64,000 nucleotides of DNA from Arthrobacter sp. NIO-1057 (GTDB lineage Bacteria > Actinomycetota > Actinomycetes > Actinomycetales > Micrococcaceae), in contig NZ_FMAT01000003.1 in NCBI RefSeq assembly GCF_900094805.1, positions 368,783 to 432,782 of the forward strand. The letters are read 5' to 3'. The notes beneath the pieces are model-generated. The model did not search any database. It saw nothing but the letters and a program-made list of their open reading frames with translations, and was not told the origin of the DNA. The position numbers were made by a program, and so were the translations under genes. This document shows, one piece after another, positions 53,907-61,820 of the stretch (within the stretch, counting starts at the first letter, position 1; each line of letters opens with the position of its first letter).

Positions 53907-54830
53907 TTAGATAAATGCCGGAATATTGGCCCAGATTGGGTGATTGGCCTCGGTGTCTTCACGCGTGATGGTTGCTTCGATCAATCCATAAGGACGATCA
54001 GCGGCGAAGAAGACCTCGTTCGGGTTGTCTTGTCCGAAGACATCCAAGTCCACAAGGAAGTGGTGCTTGTTCGGGAGTGACATCTTGATTTCGGCGATTT
54101 CTGGGTGCTCCTCAAGTACTGCCTGGCCCATCTGGAACATAGTCTGCTGCAGGGCGTAGGAGTGAGTCTGTGCAAAACGAGTCAGCAACAGGTTACGGAC
54201 CGAGGCATACACACCATCAAAATCGATGCCTTCGGCAATGGCTTCTTCGGTGTAGCGCCAACGTGCGGTCACGTCGGTGGCCAAGATGCGGTCGGTGGTT
54301 TCCTTCAAGGTGGTGTATTTGTCCCGTGGGAAGCCGTGGAATTCACTGCCGGTGGACTTCAGGACGGTGAGGTCTTCTAGACCGGCAACGATTGACTTTT
54401 TGCCCTGTGCATCGATTTCCAGCACGGCGGTGCGGACCTCGGACTTGTTCTGCGAGAAGGCATGGTCGTGGTCGTTGATGCGGTCCCAGAAGAACTGCTG
54501 TGCTGCCCAGCGGCCACCGGTGATCCATTCAAATGAACCGGTGAAGTGCTCACCAAGGTTGACCAAGAATTCTTCGATGGCGCCCACGCCATTGCGGGCT
54601 AGACCGTACACCGTGTTCTTCTGGGTGTCGGTGGCGACAACTCGTGAGTTGTCTCCGTCCTGATGGGCTGCGCTGAAGTCGCCGTGAAGCTGGCTGGTGA
54701 CGTTCAGGTCCTGGATCTGGTGACGGTCGGTGTCGCGGGTGATCTTGACCAGGCGGACTTCTGCCTTGCCGTACTGGTTGGATCCGAGCACGATCTTGGT
54801 CTGGGCTGGGGCGGTGATTTCGGTAGTCAT
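53907..54830 (-). CDS. Urate oxidase (uricase)
   Basis: 307-residue cofactor-free oxidase converting urate to 5-hydroxyisourate. It shows the tunnelling-fold repeats: NQYGKAEVRLVKITRD at the start, the catalytic Thr/Lys region around VVATDTQKNTVYGLAR, FTGSFEWITGGRW, LKSTGSEFHGFPRDKYTTL, and SLPNKHHFLVDL near the C-terminus. The ATG at 54828-54830 has GGGAG upstream; a frame open to 54899 is not needed. It follows the HIU hydrolase gene by 4 bases. Confidence 0.95.
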   Translation of the reverse strand: MTTEITAPAQTKIVLGSNQYGKAEVRLVKITRDTDRHQIQDLNVTSQLHGDFSAAHQDGDNSRVVATDTQKNTVYGLARNGVGAIEEFLVNLGEHFTGSFEWITGGRWAAQQFFWDRINDHDHAFSQNKSEVRTAVLEIDAQGKKSIVAGLEDLTVLKSTGSEFHGFPRDKYTTLKETTDRILATDVTARWRYTEEAIAEGIDFDGVYASVRNLLLTRFAQTHSYALQQTMFQMGQAVLEEHPEIAEIKMSLPNKHHFLVDLDVFGQDNPNEVFFAADRPYGLIEATITREDTEANHPIWANIPAFI

Positions 54831-54834
54831 TTCT

Positions 54835-55191
54835 TTAACTCCCTCGGTACGTGGAATATGCAAACGGGCTGATAAGAAGAGGTACGTGGTAATGCTCATC
54901 GACGTTATTCACGAAGAAATCGATGGTTACCGCGGGGAAGAAGCTTTCCGTTCCCTGCTTCCCGAAGTAGTCGCCGGTTTCAAAAGAAATCCGGTAGCGA
55001 CCGGCTTCAACCTGTATCGGTCCAAGGTTCTTGATGCGGCCGTCCGCATCGGTTGTACCTGTTCCGATTTCTTGCCAGCCGGATGCCGTCTTGGCTTCCA
55101 GCGTGGCCTTGACACCGGAGGAAGGCCTCCCGGTCCCGGTGTCGAGAATGTGGGTGGTGATGTGGCTGCGTTCAGCGCTGACATCTGCCAT
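54835..55191 (-). CDS. 5-hydroxyisourate hydrolase
   Basis: 118-residue transthyretin-like enzyme that hydrolyses the urate oxidase product. N-terminal HITTHILDTGTGRP with the catalytic His, and the C-terminal signature YSTYRGS. Two ATGs are close together; the second, at 55189-55191, is 6 bases from AGGAG, whereas the first (55197) touches it. Between the OHCU decarboxylase and urate oxidase genes. Confidence 0.95.
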   Translation of the reverse strand: MADVSAERSHITTHILDTGTGRPSSGVKATLEAKTASGWQEIGTGTTDADGRIKNLGPIQVEAGRYRISFETGDYFGKQGTESFFPAVTIDFFVNNVDEHYHVPLLISPFAYSTYRGS

Positions 55192-55217
55192 GGTCATCTC
55201 CTAAATGTTGGAGGGAA

Positions 55218-55712
55218 TCAATTGGTAATGAGGTCGTTGAGTCGCAAGACCGCGATTTCGCGTAGTTGGGTCGCGACTTCAGAAATTTCGGTGGCGTCAT
55301 CGTTGCCGAGCCGGCGTTCACATTCGGCCAAGATCTCTTCGGTGCTACGGCCGGCAGCACGGATGAGGAAAACGCGATCAAAGCGTTGTTCGTAGCGCTG
55401 ATTAGCAACTTTCAGGCGTGCGGAGGCATCGTCATCCAGGTTCAGCGTGGCTTGCTCACCACGAGAGAGGTCCGCTTCCTTGCTTTGCCCTTGAGCCTGC
55501 TCGCCGATCCGTGGGTGGTGAGCCAGGGCCATGTCTAGTTCAAGGGAATCAAAAGGAGTGATTCCCTTCAGTGCATAGGAAGTTAGTTCTGCCCGGGTAG
55601 TAAAGGGGCGGGCTGAGATCAGGTCGTGGACCCAACGGTCTACATCAACGCAGGGTCGAAGCACGGATTCGGCTTCCGCTGCGGAGAGTTCGTTGAATGC
55701 GTCGAGATGCAT
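55218..55712 (-). CDS. OHCU decarboxylase
   Basis: 164-residue enzyme decarboxylating 2-oxo-4-hydroxy-4-carboxy-5-ureidoimidazoline to S-allantoin. The catalytic His is His66 in ALAHHPRIGEQA, and the C-terminal LRLNDLI is typical. ATG at 55710-55712. The frame is open upstream to 55844 without family similarity. First gene of the urate operon. No allantoinase lies in the window, so allantoin must be used by genes elsewhere. Confidence 0.92.
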   Translation of the reverse strand: MHLDAFNELSAAEAESVLRPCVDVDRWVHDLISARPFTTRAELTSYALKGITPFDSLELDMALAHHPRIGEQAQGQSKEADLSRGEQATLNLDDDASARLKVANQRYEQRFDRVFLIRAAGRSTEEILAECERRLGNDDATEISEVATQLREIAVLRLNDLITN

Positions 55713-56034
55713 TGGGTGATCAGCTCTTTTCTTCGGTCGACATTCCACGGACCTTGGCTGAACACCCTTACCACCGAAATTTATTGTCTTCGGCTTCGAC
55801 TCGATGCTGGTTTCGTGGAACCTTATTGCACAACTGTAAGCCATCTCACAGAGCGCTCGTCAAGAGAAAAACCGAAAAATTTACACGACGTGTATTTGTT
55901 AAATCCTTTTCACACTCCCGCGAAATCAGTTGCCCAAACCCCTTGCCAACACCCCCACAGAGCTCGCATACTAGTTTCACTAGACAAAACGCAACTTTCA
56001 CAATGCGAAAGTTTTCCAATTCGGAGGAGGGGTC
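55713..56034. other. Divergent intergenic region before the urate operon
   Basis: 322 bases between the OHCU decarboxylase gene and a small rightward ORF. It is AT-rich. It has a CTAGT-TTC-ACTAG inverted repeat at 55971-55983 and the AACTTTC/GAAAGTT inverted repeat noted separately. No gene seen. Confidence 0.5.
55993..56013. promoter_or_regulatory. Inverted repeat, possible operator
   Basis: AACTTTC (55993-55999) and GAAAGTT (56007-56013) separated by 7 bases, giving a 21-bp dyad ending 21 bases upstream of the small ORF at 56035. The geometry suits a dimeric regulator; no regulator gene is adjacent. Confidence 0.5.
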
Positions 56035-56229
56035 ATGACCGCCATCAATCAGACGAAAATTAATTATCCAACCGCAGAGAATCGTCCTTTAAGCGGAACC
56101 GAGGCATTGCGCACGGGACTGTTCCAGCCCATTGACAACCTGGATCCGGATATCGTTCGGCATCCAAAGATTTCCACTGCTAGCCCGTCACTGTGGAACA
56201 AAATTTTTGGGACTTTCCCCGAGCGCTAA
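56035..56229 (+). CDS. Small hypothetical protein, 64 residues
   Basis: Unrecognised protein beginning MTAINQTKINYPTAENRP and ending NKIFGTFPER. It is soluble and Pro/Asn-rich, without signal peptide or membrane segment. The strong ribosome site GGAGGAGGGG lies 4-13 bases before its ATG and an operator-like dyad lies just upstream, which argues that it is really expressed. It is divergent from the urate operon. I cannot assign a function. Confidence 0.6.
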   Translation: MTAINQTKINYPTAENRPLSGTEALRTGLFQPIDNLDPDIVRHPKISTASPSLWNKIFGTFPER

Positions 56230-56434
56230 AAAGAACCGCTCCTCTGCGTCCATATAACAAGGACGAGCGATTGCGCAGACCTAGTGCGGCACCGTGCGGT
56301 AGATGAAAACTGATTCTCCACGATGCGCGAGAACCTCAATACGTACGGCAATGTGCCTATCGTCTTAGGCGACAAACAAATTTCAGATTCTTCTCCAGCG
56401 AATTCGAGCAATCACTAGTCCAGCCAGCCATCAA

Positions 56435-57448
56435 TTACTTCAAGACCAGTTGCGCGAGCACTGGAAGTGCAATGACGGATAGAAGGCAAGTGATCACGAT
56501 GGCCACGGCGGTAGGTTCGCCATTGCCCGTGTCGTTGTGCGCCATGATGTAGGCGGTGGCACTGACCGGCATGGCGGCCATGAGCACTGCCGCGTTGAAC
56601 CAGATGCGATCCAACTGTGGCGCGAAGAGTTGCAGCATCACTACGGTCAGAAGCGGTAGCGCTACGAGCTTGCCGATAATCATCACCAGCATGGAAGTCT
56701 TGGCTCGGACGGTCGAAGCGTTCTCCACCACAGCTTCCGCACTCTTTGCTGCACGGGAGCGTTCAATGGTTCGCTTCAGTGACATGCCGATAACAAAAAG
56801 TGCTCCGGGCGCTGCCGCTGCGGAGAGCAGGTCAATCGTGTCATCAATGGGTCCGGGCACATGAATTCCCGTGAGCACCACGGCACCACCAATGACCATC
56901 GCCCAGGTCACTGGGCTGTAAAGTAACGCGCTTCGGATGGTTCGAAGCAACCGCGACCCACTAGCGGGATGTTGCTCGGCATGGATTCCACTTGGCAACA
57001 TGATCTGCGCAAGAATAGGGAAGCCCACCATGAAGATGATGTTATGCACCAGTTGACCCATCCCGGCCGCAAAACCTGCTTCCGGGCCCAGCACCCCGAT
57101 GATCACCGGAATTCCAAGGTATGAGACATTGCCAAAACTCGTGGTGAGCATTCCGGCGAGCGCGCGTTGTGGCCCCACACGCAGTAAATATCTGAAGAAT
57201 GCCCAACTCATCACCGCGAAGAGAAGTGTTGCCGCGATGCTAATCCAGAGGAAAGAAAACGGCACTCCGTCACTAATATCGGCACGGGCCACCACTTTAT
57301 AGAGCAATGCAGGTAAGGCCACATAGAACACGAAGACGTTCAGTGCTGGCTCCACGGAAGCAGGAAACTTGGGTGCATAACTCGTGCCAAAGCCAATGAG
57401 CATGATGAAGAACAGTGGCAGAACACCATAAAGCACGTCGAGGAACAC
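56435..57448 (-). CDS. Auxin-efflux-carrier-family (AEC) transporter
   Basis: 337-residue membrane protein with about ten helices in two repeats, starting MFLDVLYGVLPLFFIMLIGFG and containing FGNVSYLGIPVIIGVLG and VMAAMPVSATAYIMAHN, typical AEC motifs around the helix breaks. Bacterial members move malonate, malate or other small carboxylates; the substrate here is unknown. It is divergent from an SDR gene. Confidence 0.88.
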   Translation of the reverse strand: MFLDVLYGVLPLFFIMLIGFGTSYAPKFPASVEPALNVFVFYVALPALLYKVVARADISDGVPFSFLWISIAATLLFAVMSWAFFRYLLRVGPQRALAGMLTTSFGNVSYLGIPVIIGVLGPEAGFAAGMGQLVHNIIFMVGFPILAQIMLPSGIHAEQHPASGSRLLRTIRSALLYSPVTWAMVIGGAVVLTGIHVPGPIDDTIDLLSAAAAPGALFVIGMSLKRTIERSRAAKSAEAVVENASTVRAKTSMLVMIIGKLVALPLLTVVMLQLFAPQLDRIWFNAAVLMAAMPVSATAYIMAHNDTGNGEPTAVAIVITCLLSVIALPVLAQLVLK

Positions 57449-57646
57449 AAGTCTCCTTTGAGGGTTGATCGACCAATTTTCTGTGGGCCGAACAAATTAA
57501 GCCTAGTAGCTTGGATTGCTTCTGCCCTAGTGCACCCCGAATGACACGCAATATCTACTATCTCGGCTGTGCATTCTGACTCGGTATTCCTAGGATGAGA
57601 GTACGCACGTTGCACCAATGCCGATGGAACCTTGCAAGGAGAAATA

Positions 57647-58411
57647 ATGTCCCAGCCCCCTCAGATAAACGAGGCAACTCGCACCGTCGTGATCACGGGT
57701 GCCGGTTCTGGCATTGGACGTGCCACCGCCCGTTTGCTCTTGTCTCAGGGATGGAATGTTGTCCTCGCCGGACGCACCAAGTCCACCTTGGAGGAAACTG
57801 CGCAGTCTCATCCCTCGGCACTGGTCATCCCCACAGATGTCACGGATGCCAGCGCCGTTGATGAACTCTTCTCTGCGGCCCACCAGCGTTTTGGCTCCGT
57901 CGATGTGCTCTTTAATAACGCAGGAGTTTTTGGTCCTTCGGTTTCCATCGACCAGTTGAGCCCCGAGCAGTGGGACCAGGTGTGTCAGATTAATCTGACT
58001 GGTGCCATCAATGCAGCACGTAGCGCCTTTGCACACTTCAAAGCTCATGGTGGCGGTCGAATCATCAATAATGGGTCGATCTCCGCTCAGGTTCCCCGCG
58101 TGAATTCGGTGGCTTATACGGTGACCAAACACGGGATCGCAGGACTAACTAAAGCGTTGGAGCTTGATGGCCGTCCCTATCAGATCCGGGCGACGCAGCT
58201 AGATATCGGCAATACGGCCAGCGACCTACTCGATGACTTTGGTGCCAACGATGGGGCACTGCAGCCCAGCGGCCAAAGAATTGTTGAGCCAACGTTCCCC
58301 CTCGAGCAGGCCGCCGAAGCCATCGCCTACATCGCTGGGGTACCTCTGGGAACCTCTATCAATCAGTTCACCATCACCGCCGGTGGCATGCCGTATATCG
58401 GACGAGGTTAG
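57647..58411 (+). CDS. Short-chain dehydrogenase/reductase
   Basis: 254-residue classical SDR. Cofactor motif VVITGAGSGIGRATARLL at about residues 14-31, NNAG near 88, catalytic Ser in INNGSISAQ and Tyr/Lys in AYTVTKHG. ATG at 57647 after AAGGAG. It is followed 8 bases later by an NTF2-like gene on the same strand. Substrate cannot be predicted. Confidence 0.9.
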   Translation: MSQPPQINEATRTVVITGAGSGIGRATARLLLSQGWNVVLAGRTKSTLEETAQSHPSALVIPTDVTDASAVDELFSAAHQRFGSVDVLFNNAGVFGPSVSIDQLSPEQWDQVCQINLTGAINAARSAFAHFKAHGGGRIINNGSISAQVPRVNSVAYTVTKHGIAGLTKALELDGRPYQIRATQLDIGNTASDLLDDFGANDGALQPSGQRIVEPTFPLEQAAEAIAYIAGVPLGTSINQFTITAGGMPYIGRG

Positions 58412-58419
58412 GAAGGCCC

Positions 58420-58785
58420 ATGAAAGTAGAGATACCAGCAACCTGCGGCAATGCTCCTCGCCATCAGATTATTACCGACGTAATCACCGCCGTTCACAAC
58501 AAAGACATATCGGTGCTTGAGCAGTGGTTCTCTGAGGACATTCAGTGGGAAATCATCGGAAGCGCCACCTTGGTGGGCGTGGATTCAGTGCGCGAATGGA
58601 TACTTGCAACCCCGACGACTGACACCCTGCAATTTTTCAGCGTTCTAACCCACGGCAAGGAAGGGAGCACCGATGGTCAAAGCTACAATCAGCAACAATC
58701 AGTGACTCACTTCAGCCATGTGCTGAAGTTTGCTTCTGCGGGCAAAGCCGCAAAAATCAAGGAGATCCGCAGCTATTTTGTTTAG
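58420..58785 (+). CDS. NTF2/SnoaL-like protein
   Basis: 121-residue protein of the NTF2-like cone fold: ITDVITAVHNKDISVLEQWFSEDIQWEIIG is the usual first helix/strand unit of SnoaL-like ketosteroid-isomerase relatives, and the end (KIKEIRSYFV) closes the sheet. Probably co-transcribed with the SDR. Its last four bases overlap the end of the convergent SRPBCC gene, with no terminator between. Confidence 0.72.
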   Translation: MKVEIPATCGNAPRHQIITDVITAVHNKDISVLEQWFSEDIQWEIIGSATLVGVDSVREWILATPTTDTLQFFSVLTHGKEGSTDGQSYNQQQSVTHFSHVLKFASAGKAAKIKEIRSYFV

Positions 58786-59222
58786 AAATACTCGGAGAGT
58801 AGTGCTTCGAGCTTACCCAGGGCTGAATGCCAGGCTTTAGTACTGGAATCCACTACTTCATAAGGCAACGGTCCCTGAGTCAGCGTCAGCATGGTCTGAC
58901 CGGCGAATTCCTTGAATTCGATACGAGTTTCAATGACTAGGTCCAAGGTCATCTCATGTGGGCCATCGGCACTGACCAAGCACTCATATTCGTCAAATGA
59001 GGTAATGACGGCCTTGAGGGGAACCATCGCCTCTGGGTTCTCAATTTGAACCATCTCAAGTTCATGGCGACCGCCAACTTTGGCTTCGAAGACAACCGAT
59101 TCTTCATTGACGCTCCACCCTTGTGGCCCCCACCATTGGGCAATGATTTCGGGTTCCACGAAAGCTGCCCAAACAGCTGTTTTTGGGGCGGAAAACTGTC
59201 GTGCAATCACCAGTTCAGTCAT
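58782..59222 (-). CDS. SRPBCC (AHSA1-like) domain protein
   Basis: 146-residue protein of the Bet v1-like SRPBCC fold, AHSA1 branch: TELVIARQFSAPKTAVWAAFVEPEIIAQWWGPQGW at the start and an L-GKLEALLSEYF helix at the end. Start at ATG 59220-59222 (GGAA 6 bases upstream); another ATG lies 9 bases farther up. Such genes often pair with an ArsR regulator; none is intact here. Function unknown. Confidence 0.8.
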   Translation of the reverse strand: MTELVIARQFSAPKTAVWAAFVEPEIIAQWWGPQGWSVNEESVVFEAKVGGRHELEMVQIENPEAMVPLKAVITSFDEYECLVSADGPHEMTLDLVIETRIEFKEFAGQTMLTLTQGPLPYEVVDSSTKAWHSALGKLEALLSEYF

Positions 59223-59299
59223 CGATTCCATGAGTTCAATGGTATCGCGAGTCGCAGAGGCTGCTGCAAGCACGTTCCGCGGGGAATGCCTGGGACCGC

Positions 59300-59413
59300 C
59301 TAGCACATGGCGCCGAAATTGCTGCAGAACCAGTACCCGAAAACCGCCGGCTCTGCCATCTGGATCGCAATCGAGTTCAGTGCTAGGGCGAAGGTGCAAA
59401 CCAGGTTAGTCAT
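59300..59413 (-). CDS. Possible 37-residue hydrophobic peptide
   Basis: Short frame MTNLVCTFALALNSIAIQM...GAMC with a good ribosome site (GGAGAACACC) before the ATG at 59411-59413. It is hydrophobic and ends in Met-Cys. It could be a real small peptide, or the start of a gene that has decayed between here and the SRPBCC gene. Weak evidence. Confidence 0.3.
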   Translation of the reverse strand: MTNLVCTFALALNSIAIQMAEPAVFGYWFCSNFGAMC

Positions 59414-59735
59414 GAGGTGTTCTCCGTACTCGTGAATGTGATGATGATCTGTTGCGGCGTTCTCATGCCACTTACTACTTTTCATCGCACGCACTGCCGC
59501 GCACCTATACGAAAGAACAGTTCTAGCGCTCAATCTCCTTTCAGCTGGATTTATTTCTTCCCGGTAAATCCACTAGCCACAAATTGAGCGGACCGCTCTT
59601 CGAGCCTGCGATCTGTGGACTACGCCGTCGAACTTTTGTACACCGCAAGACTATACGGAAGTACAGGGTCACTTGATTCAACGGCCAATACAGTCGTTGT
59701 CAACAGGAACGATTCCAAACCAGGGAGGGACCACC
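59414..59735. other. Intergenic region before the ABC exporter
   Basis: 322 bases without a convincing gene. It contains the small palindrome AGAACAGTTCT at 59514-59524 and should hold the promoter of the rightward exporter and modification genes. No -35/-10 pair is clear to me. Confidence 0.4.
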
Positions 59736-60710
59736 ATGAACGGATTGCAGCTAACCGGCGTTAGCCGCAGTTTCGGGGACCGCACCGTGCTGCACAGCAT
59801 GGATCTGTCGGTCCAGCGCGGCGAGATCGTCGGTTTCATCGGAGGCAACGGTGCAGGCAAGACCACCAGCATGAGGCTGATCTTGGGGCTGTTGACCGCT
59901 GATCAAGGAGAAATCACGTGGGATGGCAAACCGATCACCGCGCAAGACCGACGCAACATCGGCTACATGCCAGAAGAACGCGGGCTCTACCCGCAGATGC
60001 CGGTGCGCGAGCAGATCATCCACTTTGCGCTGCTGGAAGGCCACAAGCTTTCAGCTGCCCGCTCTGTGGCAGAAGATCTCATCGCTTCATTGGGGCTTCA
60101 GGGCCGCGAGCGCACGCTCATCCAGGATCTCTCGCTGGGCAACCAGCAGCGAGTGCAACTGGCAGTCTCGCTGGTTGGCAACCCCGCGCTGTTGGTGCTC
60201 GATGAACCCTTCTCCGGCCTTGATCCCAGCGCCGTGGCAACAATGGGCGAGCTGATTCGCGAACAAGCCGCCCGCGGGGTGGGAGTTCTTTTTTCCTCGC
60301 ATCAACTGGATCTTGTCGAACGTCTCTGCGACCGGGTCTGCATCCTGGACCAGGGCCGGGTCAAGGCCAGCGGCAGCATCGCAGAATTGAAAACCGAGGG
60401 CATAAGCCGTTGGCAGTTGAATTTCTCCCGCACCGCAGATGCCTTCGCAGCACAAGCCGCAATGCTCCGGGGCATCGAGGTAACGCGGCCTTCAGCAGAC
60501 AACAAGAGCATCCTGGTCTCCATGGAAGGCGAGGACCGCGACATACCTGCCCAGCTGCTGGCCATCGCCCAGAGCCACGGCGGATTGCGCAGCATCGAAT
60601 CCATCCAGCGCTCACTGGATGACCTGCTCACCAGGCAATATATTTCAGCCGGCCGCTCCACGGCGGCTCCGGCCGCACCAGCCACTACAGCATCGGAGGC
60701 ATGCAAATGA
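59736..60710 (+). CDS. ABC transporter ATP-binding protein (export type)
   Basis: 324-residue ATPase of the NatA/YhaQ-like class. Walker A GGNGAGKTT at about residues 34-42, signature LSLGNQQRVQ, Walker B LLVLDEPFSGLDP, then a C-terminal accessory region. The ATG at 59736 follows GGGAGGGACC. Its stop overlaps the start of the permease gene (ATGA). It is the first gene of a rightward operon with a membrane peptide, an APH-like gene and a HopA1-family gene, so it probably exports, or gives resistance to, the peptide product. Confidence 0.92.
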   Translation: MNGLQLTGVSRSFGDRTVLHSMDLSVQRGEIVGFIGGNGAGKTTSMRLILGLLTADQGEITWDGKPITAQDRRNIGYMPEERGLYPQMPVREQIIHFALLEGHKLSAARSVAEDLIASLGLQGRERTLIQDLSLGNQQRVQLAVSLVGNPALLVLDEPFSGLDPSAVATMGELIREQAARGVGVLFSSHQLDLVERLCDRVCILDQGRVKASGSIAELKTEGISRWQLNFSRTADAFAAQAAMLRGIEVTRPSADNKSILVSMEGEDRDIPAQLLAIAQSHGGLRSIESIQRSLDDLLTRQYISAGRSTAAPAAPATTASEACK

Positions 60711-61612
60711 GCACGCAGATCTTGGATACCGGCAGTGTTTCGAATTCCAGACAGGCGCTGCGCGAAACTCTATTGGTCATCCGCAGGGAGATTCTCACCC
60801 GAACGTCCAACCGCACCATCCTGCTCACCACCGGGCTTCTCGCCTTGGGCGTCGGCGCAGCGGCGGGTGTCGGCGGCTGGTTTCTCGCCAATTCAGCACA
60901 AGGCCTTGAGGCATTCAGCCTGAATCCCCGCATGCTGTTCGCAACCGCCATGATCTGCGCCCTGCTGACCTCCCTGGTCTACTCCTCGCAAAGCTTGACC
61001 GCTGGTGTCGTGGAGGAGAAGTCCTCCCGAGTCGTCGAAATCCTGCTCACAAAGATCGGCATTGGCCCCCTGCTGGCCGGGAAATTGCTTGGCATAGGAC
61101 TGGTCACACTGGCCCAGCTTCTGGTGATCGGCGGAACCGGAGTGCTCGGGTTCGCGATAGCGGATGGGTTCTCCCTTCTAGATATCCAGGTGGGCCCCTC
61201 ATTGTTGTGGTTCATGGTGTGGTTCTTGCTCGGCTACGCAGTGTTTGCACTGCTCAACACCGCGTTGGCCGCCACAGTAGCCAGGCAGGAGGACTTGGCA
61301 TCTGCCGTAATGCCGCTGTCGGTTCTGCAAATGGTGCTATTGGTGGTCTCGCTGTATGTCTTGCCAACCCACCTCGATAACCCGTGGCTACATGCGCTGT
61401 CCTTTGTGCCCCTCTTTTCCTCATATTTGATGCCCATCAGGTTCGGCCTGGACGGCCTTGAAATGTGGCACATGGCTGCGGCCGCCGGCCTGAGCACAGT
61501 GGCAATCCCCGCCCTGTTCTGGGTTGCCGCCCGGCTATACCGCAACAATGCCTTGCGCACCGGCTCCAGAGTTTCACTGCGCGCATCTCTTACCCCGGAT
61601 GACCAGAACTAG
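60707..61612 (+). CDS. ABC-2 type permease
   Basis: 301-residue membrane protein with about six helices and a large external loop between the first two, NatB/YhaP-like (SSQSLTAGVVEEKSSRVVEILLTKI is the typical cytoplasmic loop). The ATG at 60707 overlaps the ATPase stop and is 7 bases after GGAGG; an ATG six bases earlier is too close to that site. Forms the exporter with the preceding ATPase. Confidence 0.9.
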   Translation: MSTQILDTGSVSNSRQALRETLLVIRREILTRTSNRTILLTTGLLALGVGAAAGVGGWFLANSAQGLEAFSLNPRMLFATAMICALLTSLVYSSQSLTAGVVEEKSSRVVEILLTKIGIGPLLAGKLLGIGLVTLAQLLVIGGTGVLGFAIADGFSLLDIQVGPSLLWFMVWFLLGYAVFALLNTALAATVARQEDLASAVMPLSVLQMVLLVVSLYVLPTHLDNPWLHALSFVPLFSSYLMPIRFGLDGLEMWHMAAAAGLSTVAIPALFWVAARLYRNNALRTGSRVSLRASLTPDDQN

Positions 61613-61654
61613 CCCCAAAAAACCCAGCCCCATGTCTCTGAAAGGACAAGAACG

Positions 61655-61783
61655 ATGACTGAAAGCAATGCCGCCCGCAACTCCCAGGGCAAGTCCTCGA
61701 AACTCAAGAAGCATCTGCGCAATCTCGGCCTGCTCCTGGTGGGGATCGCCGTGGCCTACGCCATCACCACGTTCCTGGCATAG
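61655..61783 (+). CDS. 42-residue single-helix membrane peptide
   Basis: Frame starting MTESNAARNSQGKSSKLKKH, then a hydrophobic helix (LGLLLVGIAVAYAITTFLA) to the stop at 61783. GAAAGGA lies 8 bases before the ATG. Hydrophilic, basic N-half and one C-terminal transmembrane helix. It has no Cys and only a few Ser/Thr, so it is not a convincing lanthipeptide precursor; an immunity or transporter-accessory peptide is more likely. It lies between the ABC permease and the APH-like gene. Confidence 0.65.
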   Translation: MTESNAARNSQGKSSKLKKHLRNLGLLLVGIAVAYAITTFLA

Positions 61784-61820
61784 CCACCGCTCGCCTCCTA
61801 CAGCCAGAAAGCGCATCGCG

